Shown here: positions 1 through 5,314 of the stretch, piece by piece | Numbering within the stretch: position 1 is the first letter of the stretch | Layout: every line of letters starts with the position of its first letter | Origin: a virus | Direction: 5' to 3' (one strand) | IMG/VR virus record: IMGVR_UViG_3300028829_002873 | Span: 1 to 22,475 of that record | Length of the DNA: 22,475 nt | Position numbers and translations under genes: made by a program | Notes under the pieces: generated by a model | What the model was told of the DNA's origin: nothing | What the model saw: only the letters and a program-made list of their open reading frames with translations | Database searches by the model: none

Positions 1-151
1 AGCTTACGTGTTTATGAAAGGTGAGCAAGATGTTATGGCCATGTATGACAAGAGGTATCAAGAAAGTTTAATTGGTTTAAAATTGTTGGGCGAATCTAAA
101 GAAACAACGCAGGATTATCGTGTGGGACGCGTTATTCTTCCAAAACAATAA
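1..151 (+). CDS. C-terminal end of a phage structural gene (5' truncated)
   Basis: An open frame enters from the left edge (first full codon at base 2) and ends with TAA at 149-151. The visible 49 residues are charged and mostly helical in character, with a stretch reading MAMYDKRYQESLIGLKLLGE and the end VGRVILPKQ. This type of ending, a short amphipathic helix followed by a basic tail, reminds me of small head-tail adaptor proteins that sit just before the fibre genes in marine podoviruses, but the visible part is too short to name it. The next gene starts 9 bases after the stop, so it belongs to the same transcription unit. Reality of the frame is likely; function is a guess. Confidence 0.6.
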   Translation, partial: AYVFMKGEQDVMAMYDKRYQESLIGLKLLGESKETTQDYRVGRVILPKQ

Positions 152-160
152 GAGGATACA

Positions 161-595
161 ATGGCTATAATTCAAACAACATGCACCTCTTTTAAGGTGG
201 AGCTTCTAAAGGCCGAACATGACTTTGACACGGCTACCTTTAAGATTGCCTTGTACTCAAGCGCGGCTTCTTTGGGAGCGGATACAACTGCTTATAGCAC
301 ATCGAATGAAATAACGAATACGTCAGGATCGGCGTATACGGCTGGGGGAAAGAATTTAACACTAACGGCGACTTTTCCAAAGTCATCAGGCACTACTGCC
401 ATGGTAGATTTTGACAATGTAACTTGGGCTAATGCGACCTTCACAGCACGGGGAGCCTTGATTTACAACTCAAGTGCTTCCAATAAAGCGATAGCTGTGT
501 TAGATTTTGGGTCAGATAGGGTCGCTAATAACTCTAGTTTTGAAGTAAAGTTCCCCACAGCGGATGCTACATCTGCGATAATCAGGATAGCATAG
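161..595 (+). CDS. Small beta-rich virion protein, marine phage family
   Basis: This 144-residue protein is Ser/Thr/Ala-rich, lacks a signal peptide or membrane segment, and looks all-beta. I recognise the pattern from many marine phage genomes: an opening MAIIQTTCTSFKVELL, then FKIALYSS, a central YTAGGKNLT, then ARGALIYN, IAVLDFGSD and a closing AIIRIA. Family members are usually unnamed or listed as structural or tail-fibre associated. The start is supported by a GAGG sequence at 152-156, a few bases before the ATG. The next gene begins 10 bases downstream and has a similar order of motifs, so the two may form a related pair of virion surface subunits. The exact role is unknown. Confidence 0.8.
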   Translation: MAIIQTTCTSFKVELLKAEHDFDTATFKIALYSSAASLGADTTAYSTSNEITNTSGSAYTAGGKNLTLTATFPKSSGTTAMVDFDNVTWANATFTARGALIYNSSASNKAIAVLDFGSDRVANNSSFEVKFPTADATSAIIRIA

Positions 596-605
596 GAGAT
601 ATATC

Positions 606-1043
606 ATGGCATCCTTCGTTAAAATAAATGACTTCGTTGCAAACGCAGTAGAGAATATGGACTTAGAAAGCGATCAACTTGTAATTGCTTTGTCTAATAC
701 AGCACCATCGTCAGAAAGTTCTAACCCAACTGCGGATACTAATGGCATATTAGGAAATGTAACCCAAATTAGTTACAGCAACTTGTCTTCTAGAAACCTT
801 ACTACAACTTCATCTGGACAATCAGGTGGTGTTTACAAGCTTGTCCTTGCAGATTTAACACTTACTGCATCAGGCGGTAGTGTTGCGGCCTTCCGGTACA
901 TTTACATTTATAATGACACTGTATCATCACCCGCCGACCCGCTCATTGGTTATTATGACTATGGCTCAAGCTTAACTCTTAATGATGGTGATACGTTTAC
1001 TATCGACTTTAGCCCATCAAACGGTGTTATTCAGCTAACCTAA
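606..1043 (+). CDS. Small beta-rich virion protein, partner of the preceding gene
   Basis: This 145-residue beta-rich protein has no membrane segment. It opens MASFVKINDFVANAVENMD, continues with VIALSNTAP, and ends YYDYGSSLTLNDGDTFTIDF followed by NGVIQLT. The order (a strand with IALxxT, a variable Ser/Thr loop, IYIYN, a YDYG or DFGS turn, and a final strand) parallels the gene before it, which suggests distant paralogues. The family recurs in marine phage structural modules without a defined function. An AGGAG sequence sits in the end of the upstream gene and the gap before the ATG. It is probably a component of the fibre or tail surface. Confidence 0.8.
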   Translation: MASFVKINDFVANAVENMDLESDQLVIALSNTAPSSESSNPTADTNGILGNVTQISYSNLSSRNLTTTSSGQSGGVYKLVLADLTLTASGGSVAAFRYIYIYNDTVSSPADPLIGYYDYGSSLTLNDGDTFTIDFSPSNGVIQLT

Positions 1044-1057
1044 TAAAGGGGTAGCTT

Positions 1058-1969
1058 ATGCCTGTTCTTAAAAATAGGGCAAAGATGTCCACCAGTACAA
1101 CGGGTACTGGAACCATTACGCTTGGCTCTGCGGAGGATGGGTATCAAACCTTCGCAGATGCTGGCGTATCTAATGCAGATGTGGTTCGCTACGTTATTGA
1201 GGATGGCAGTAACTTTGAGATAGGCACAGGGACCTATACAAGCTCTGGCACTACCCTTTCACGCACGGTGAGCGAAAGCAGCAACTCAGACGCAGCTATT
1301 AACCTTAGCGGATCAGCTACTGTGTTTATCGGGGCTACGGCTGAAGATATTCCAGCGCCTTATTCTAGGAAAACTGCTAACTATACCGCTTCTTCAGGTG
1401 ATTTGGTTATTGCAGATACGTCAGGTGGTGTTTGGACACTGACTTTACCTGCCTCTCCCTCTACAGGTGATATTGTCACGGTCTCTGATGGGGACGACTG
1501 GTCAACCAATAACCTCACTATTGGAAGAAACAGCTCTACTATTGAGAGTGATGCTGCTGATATGACTATGGATGTGGGCGGTGTTTCAGTCCAATTCCTT
1601 TACGATGGTACAACTTGGCAAGTATATGCACAAGCTGGTGTCGAAGGTGGTGATGCAGAGTACGAGAAAGTAGGAACCATCTCCTCAAGTACACTTGACC
1701 TAGAAACGGGTAACGTTTTCTCTCATGCACCTTCAGCTAACGTAACTTATGTATTCAGCAATCCTCCTGCATCAGGAACTGCTTACGGCTTTACCTTAAA
1801 AGTTACACCGTCAGCTACTGTAACGGTTACTTGGCCCAGCGGTGTCGATTGGGCAGGTGGTACGGCACCAGATGCACCAGCATCAGGAGAGACTGATGTG
1901 TACGCCTTCTATACGCAAGATGGTGGAACAACGTACTACGGTTTCCAAGCTGGAGATGCTATGTCATGA
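1058..1969 (+). CDS. Three-domain tail-fibre-like protein
   Basis: This 303-residue protein shows three beta domains. Residues 1-100 (opening MPVLKNRAKMSTSTTGTGTI, with YVIEDGSNFEIGTGTYT) form a module I know from the start of many marine phage fibre proteins. Residues 105-192 (ANYTASSGDLVIADTSGG, then FLYDGTTWQVYA) match a fibre domain often placed before receptor-binding regions. Residues 205-303 (LETGNVFSHAPSANVTYVFS, TVTWPSGVDW, YYGFQAGDAMS) form a compact closing domain. An AAAGGGG sequence precedes the ATG at good spacing. The stop overlaps the next start as ATGA, so the two are translationally coupled. A role in host recognition or fibre assembly is inferred from the domains; trimerisation is not shown. 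Confidence 0.82.
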   Translation: MPVLKNRAKMSTSTTGTGTITLGSAEDGYQTFADAGVSNADVVRYVIEDGSNFEIGTGTYTSSGTTLSRTVSESSNSDAAINLSGSATVFIGATAEDIPAPYSRKTANYTASSGDLVIADTSGGVWTLTLPASPSTGDIVTVSDGDDWSTNNLTIGRNSSTIESDAADMTMDVGGVSVQFLYDGTTWQVYAQAGVEGGDAEYEKVGTISSSTLDLETGNVFSHAPSANVTYVFSNPPASGTAYGFTLKVTPSATVTVTWPSGVDWAGGTAPDAPASGETDVYAFYTQDGGTTYYGFQAGDAMS

Positions 1970-3615
1970 GTATTTCAAGGCTTATGATGCAATGCAGCTC
2001 TGCTAGCGTTCCAGAAGGCGCATACACCTTAGACAGCCCAAAGCCAAAGAAACAATTTCAAAGGCTTTTCGTGGGGAACAAGGATATTTCGCCTCGCGGT
2101 GTTTTTTTAAAAGCGGACGGAACAAAAGTATATTTTACTGGCGGCGGCAGTCGCCAAATCCACCAGTACAATCTCAGCACTGCATTTGACTTAGGTACTA
2201 ATACATATTTTGGCAAAGTAGAGCTTGGATTGAGATATCCCGGCGCTTTGATATTTAAGCCTGACGGCACCAAAGTTTATTTTATCAACAGTTCGACCAC
2301 CGATTATGTGGAAGAGTGGGATCTATCTACGGCGTGGAATATTACAACCGCATCTGCCCATGCAACATATACCATAACACACGAAATTTATCCCTCTGGT
2401 TTATTCTTCAAGCCTGATGGCACTAGGATGTACGTTACCGGCAGTAATGACGATAACTGCATAGAGTACGATCTCAGCACGGCATGGGACGTCACTACCG
2501 TTTCGTATTCCAGAGAGGTATCCACCGGAATTACTAGTTACCCCCGTGATGTTTTTTTTAAAACCGATGGTACTAAAATGTACATCACAGAGGATGTTTT
2601 TGGTCAGAACGACAATACTATACGCGAGTACAATTTATCCACGGCATGGAACGTCACTACAGCAAGTTTTAGTCAAGAACTTCAGACAGAGAATCCCGCT
2701 TTTAATACCAACGTGAAAACAAGTCAGATTTATGGAATTTACTTTAAGTCTGATGGCACGAAAGCTTTTTATACAGGGGAGTCGCAGGATAGAATTGCAG
2801 GTATAGAACTTTCAACGGCTTGGGATATTTCAACGGCTAGTTGGCCTACTGCGGTCAATACCTCTGGAAGCAGCTTCTTTGTACAAACAAATTCATCTTA
2901 TGACATTAATCAAACAGGTCTGTATATGAAGCCAGACGGCTCGGCTTTTTACACGACTTGCTCATCAAGACGAGCAGTATATCGGTATAATATGAGCAGT
3001 GCATTTAATATTGGTACTGCGATTTATAATTCTACGCTGTCAGTTTCTACAAATGCGTATGGTGTATCTGGTATAACTTTTAAACCAGACGGCACAAAGA
3101 TGTACCTAACCGATATTGACTCCGATAGTGTAAGGAGTTGGACGCTTAGTACTGCATGGGACATAACCACAGCGTCTTATGACAGCGTTTCAGTGTCGAT
3201 ATCAAACAACCCTGCTGGAGTTAGGTTTAAACCAGACGGCACACGAATGTACGTGGTAGAAGATAACTCTGACGATGTACGAGAATATACCCTTAGTACA
3301 GCATGGAATCTTTCAACTGCATCATTTTCACGAGAGTTCAATTTAACTTCGTATCAAAACAAACCAGCTGAAATTTTAATATCACCTAATGGCGATAAGC
3401 TTTTTGTTTGTGGCATTAATTCTTCATTAAATCAATCTGATGTAGATGAATTTACGCTTAGTACACCGTGGGACATCACTTCAGCAAGTCATGTACAAAC
3501 CTTCGATGCTTCTTTTGTTGCGCGAACCATAACAGGCATGGATTTCAACAATGACGGTACTTCGCTTTTTTTACAATACAAAACTGAAATAATTGAAATT
3601 GACCTTACGTCTTAG
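1966..3615 (+). CDS. Ten-repeat beta-propeller protein in the fibre cluster
   Basis: The 549-residue product contains ten copies of a ~50-residue unit. Each has a strand-turn motif of the type FKPDGTKMY, with the Asp-Gly near residues 51, 100, 151, 201, 264, 325, 376, 424, 476 and 530. Nine are followed by a strand of the type YxLSTAWDITTAS. This is the layout of a WD/YVTN/NHL-like beta-propeller. There is no signal peptide or catalytic motif. Ten units could make one ten-bladed propeller, or seven blades plus an extra domain. The start overlaps the previous stop (ATGA), which places it in the fibre operon. A surface role in binding host glycan or protein is plausible but inferred. The first unit lacks the Trp of the LSTAW motif and the last is degenerate. 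Confidence 0.83.
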   Translation: MSISRLMMQCSSASVPEGAYTLDSPKPKKQFQRLFVGNKDISPRGVFLKADGTKVYFTGGGSRQIHQYNLSTAFDLGTNTYFGKVELGLRYPGALIFKPDGTKVYFINSSTTDYVEEWDLSTAWNITTASAHATYTITHEIYPSGLFFKPDGTRMYVTGSNDDNCIEYDLSTAWDVTTVSYSREVSTGITSYPRDVFFKTDGTKMYITEDVFGQNDNTIREYNLSTAWNVTTASFSQELQTENPAFNTNVKTSQIYGIYFKSDGTKAFYTGESQDRIAGIELSTAWDISTASWPTAVNTSGSSFFVQTNSSYDINQTGLYMKPDGSAFYTTCSSRRAVYRYNMSSAFNIGTAIYNSTLSVSTNAYGVSGITFKPDGTKMYLTDIDSDSVRSWTLSTAWDITTASYDSVSVSISNNPAGVRFKPDGTRMYVVEDNSDDVREYTLSTAWNLSTASFSREFNLTSYQNKPAEILISPNGDKLFVCGINSSLNQSDVDEFTLSTPWDITSASHVQTFDASFVARTITGMDFNNDGTSLFLQYKTEIIEIDLTS

Positions 3616-3628
3616 AGAAAGTTAAATC

Positions 3629-4108
3629 ATGGCAAAACTATCCTCAAAAATCGTACCGTCAGGTGTTGTAACACCAAGTAGTTCAGATACACTGACCAAT
3701 AAGACAATCAGTGGAGCTACTCTTTCTGGTACACTTAGTGGTAACGCTACTTTAAGTGGAAACCTAACTTTAAGTGGGGATACTACTTTAAGTGGGGATA
3801 CTGCTTTCAGTGGTGCCATAGATGAAGCTGTATACAACCTAACAGGTACTGCGTTAGACCCTAGCAACGGAACTATTCAAACTAAAACTTTATCTGCTAA
3901 CACAACCCTAACAGATAGTGTTTCTGAAGGGGAAAGCATGACCTTGATGATTGACGATGGCACTGCCTACACTATAACATGGCCCACAATGACTTGGGTG
4001 AACAACGGCGGCTCTGCACCTACACTAGCAACAACTGGTTACACTGTTATAGCAATTTGGAAAGTTAGTACCACTTTGTACGGAGCTTTAGTTGGAGATG
4101 GTTCATAA
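3629..4108 (+). CDS. Short fibre protein with LSG hexapeptide repeats
   Basis: This 159-residue protein begins with DTLTNKTISGATLSG (residues 20-34), a phrase common in phage fibre proteins. A run of hexapeptides of the type TLSGDT follows (residues 30-62) and probably forms a beta-helical or triple-stranded shaft. Residues 70-159 are a beta domain with TLSANTTLT, YTITWPTMTW and a final LYGALVGDGS, which resembles the closing domain of the fibre-like protein at 1058-1969. An AGAAAG sequence lies before the ATG. The stop overlaps the next ATG as TAATG at 4106-4110. It is probably a small fibre or whisker component. Confidence 0.8.
   Translation: MAKLSSKIVPSGVVTPSSSDTLTNKTISGATLSGTLSGNATLSGNLTLSGDTTLSGDTAFSGAIDEAVYNLTGTALDPSNGTIQTKTLSANTTLTDSVSEGESMTLMIDDGTAYTITWPTMTWVNNGGSAPTLATTGYTVIAIWKVSTTLYGALVGDGS
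3716..3817 (+). repeat. In-frame 18-base tandem repeat (TLSGDT units)
   Basis: Four adjacent 18-base units (3746-3763, 3764-3781, 3782-3799, 3800-3817) share the core CTTTAAGTGG. They are preceded by a diverged unit at 3716-3733 and a short 12-base unit at 3734-3745. The two central units differ at only two positions. Because the unit is a multiple of three, gain or loss of copies would lengthen or shorten the fibre shaft without breaking the frame. Confidence 0.85.
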
Positions 4109-4842
4109 TGCTTTGGCATAAGTCTCAGGGCGCAGGAGGAGTTGGCGCAGGCGGTGGCAGCGGTGAGGACTTGTATAATGCGTTCTACTCTGTGGCAGAG
4201 TTTCAAAATAATGATAGCATGAACGAGACGACTTCAAATTACAGCGTAAGCGAAGTGCAACAAAATTATAGCGGAACGGGAAGGCTATATTTAATCCACA
4301 AGGCAACTGGTGCTACATCATATTACAATGATGCGCCAATTGCATGCATCCAAGTCTTAAACGAAAGCGGGACATCAATAAACCAGCAATGGTGGTTTGG
4401 GTCTGCAACCAATATTGGTCAGGGGTGGACAACGCACACTTCTCAACACAACCTTGGCAGTGTCGGCAGTGGTGTAAGCATAACGCCCTCTCAAGCTGAA
4501 TCAAACTACCTATTTATTAATGCGGTAGCGCTCGGCAATACTGCTAATCGTTTCACTATTGCACACAGCACTAGCTCCAGTGATACGGGCGCTGCTGGTG
4601 GAATTTCACAACCTAGCTCACCGATGACCCTTGGTGAGAAAACAATGTCTCAAGGGACAACGTATGATTATTATATGTACAGGGAGACCAGCGGTGCGAC
4701 CGTTCCTTTTTGCTCTCTTTGCTGTAGTCCATCGAGAACTTGGACAAGCGGCGAAATAATAAGAATAGCATATATTATCGGAAACGTCGGTACCACGAAC
4801 TACTACACTCCTGATGATACATTCTTTCTGGGGATACAGTAA
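4108..4842 (+). CDS. Gly-rich N-terminus virion protein of unknown fold
   Basis: This 244-residue protein opens with a flexible Gly-rich stretch (GAGGVGAGGGSGEDLYNAFY). A beta-rich body follows, rich in Ser, Thr and Asn, with aromatic pairs such as NQQWWFGSA. Near the end there is a cysteine cluster (FCSLCCSPS, around residue 205) and it closes TPDDTFFLGIQ. The gene is joined to the fibre gene before it by TAATG overlap, so the two are probably made in fixed ratio. I do not recognise a characterised family, although proteins of this kind accompany short fibre genes in marine phages. The cysteines could bind a metal or form disulphides outside the cell; no complete binding motif is visible. 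It is probably a virion surface component. Confidence 0.7.
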   Translation: MLWHKSQGAGGVGAGGGSGEDLYNAFYSVAEFQNNDSMNETTSNYSVSEVQQNYSGTGRLYLIHKATGATSYYNDAPIACIQVLNESGTSINQQWWFGSATNIGQGWTTHTSQHNLGSVGSGVSITPSQAESNYLFINAVALGNTANRFTIAHSTSSSDTGAAGGISQPSSPMTLGEKTMSQGTTYDYYMYRETSGATVPFCSLCCSPSRTWTSGEIIRIAYIIGNVGTTNYYTPDDTFFLGIQ

Positions 4843-4901
4843 TGTTAGGTTTTGACGCACTCGAAAAAAGAAGGAGTTTATCATGTATCTTAAAATTGTA
4901 A
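4842..4901 (+). other. 19-codon micro-ORF starting MLGF, possible gene remnant
   Basis: An ATG overlaps the stop of the preceding gene (TAATG at 4840-4844) and opens a 19-codon frame, MLGFDALEKRRSLSCILKL, that runs into the next gene in another frame. Its first 11 bases are identical to the start of the large repeat protein at 5315, which begins MLGFSPLAS. It could be a remnant of a displaced copy of that start, a translated leader peptide, or chance. Protein production is not shown. Confidence 0.3.
4871..4876 (+). promoter_or_regulatory. Strong ribosome binding site (AAGGAG)
   Basis: AAGGAG lies six bases before the ATG at 4883. It is the best Shine-Dalgarno match among the gene starts I examined, and it fixes the start of the tail assembly chaperone. 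Confidence 0.75.
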
Positions 4902-5311
4902 ATAATAACCCAACAGCGTATTCATTAAGGCAATTGAAGGCAGAAAATCCAGATGTAAGTTTTCCTAAATCAATCCCATCTGCCACATTAGCTTTATACG
5001 ATGTATATGCTTATACCCGCCCGGACGTACCAAGCTTTGACGCTAATACACAACAGGTCATTGATGGGTCATTCGAGCAAGACGCTGAAGGCGCATGGTC
5101 CTACACATATTCTGTAACAAATTTACCCGAACAGGAAGCTGCACACAATGTCCGAAATGAAAGAGATAAACGTCTAAGTGAGACCGACTATCTTGCACTT
5201 TCTGATAATACTTTAACATCTGCGATGAGAACCTACCGACAATCACTTCGTGATATAACAGACCAATCAGGTTTCCCATTTAGTGTAACTTGGCCCACTA
5301 AACCGGAGTAA
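4883..5311 (+). CDS. Phage tail (fibre) assembly chaperone
   Basis: The C-terminal part of this 142-residue protein (residues 86-142) fits the phage tail assembly chaperone family of the PF16778 type: RNERDKRLSETDYLALSD, then TYRQSLRDITDQSGFP, then VTWPTKPE. The signature is an (R)NxRDxxLxxxD helix, a YRQxLRD helix and a closing WPxKP. Residues 1-85 are a beta-like N-terminal domain with YDVYAYTRPDVPSFD. The family helps tail or fibre proteins fold and is not usually part of the finished virion. Its place between fibre genes and the large repeat protein suggests that one of these is its client. The start is set by a strong AAGGAG. The next ATG follows three bases after the stop. Confidence 0.8.
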   Translation: MYLKIVNNNPTAYSLRQLKAENPDVSFPKSIPSATLALYDVYAYTRPDVPSFDANTQQVIDGSFEQDAEGAWSYTYSVTNLPEQEAAHNVRNERDKRLSETDYLALSDNTLTSAMRTYRQSLRDITDQSGFPFSVTWPTKPE

Positions 5312-5314
5312 TAA

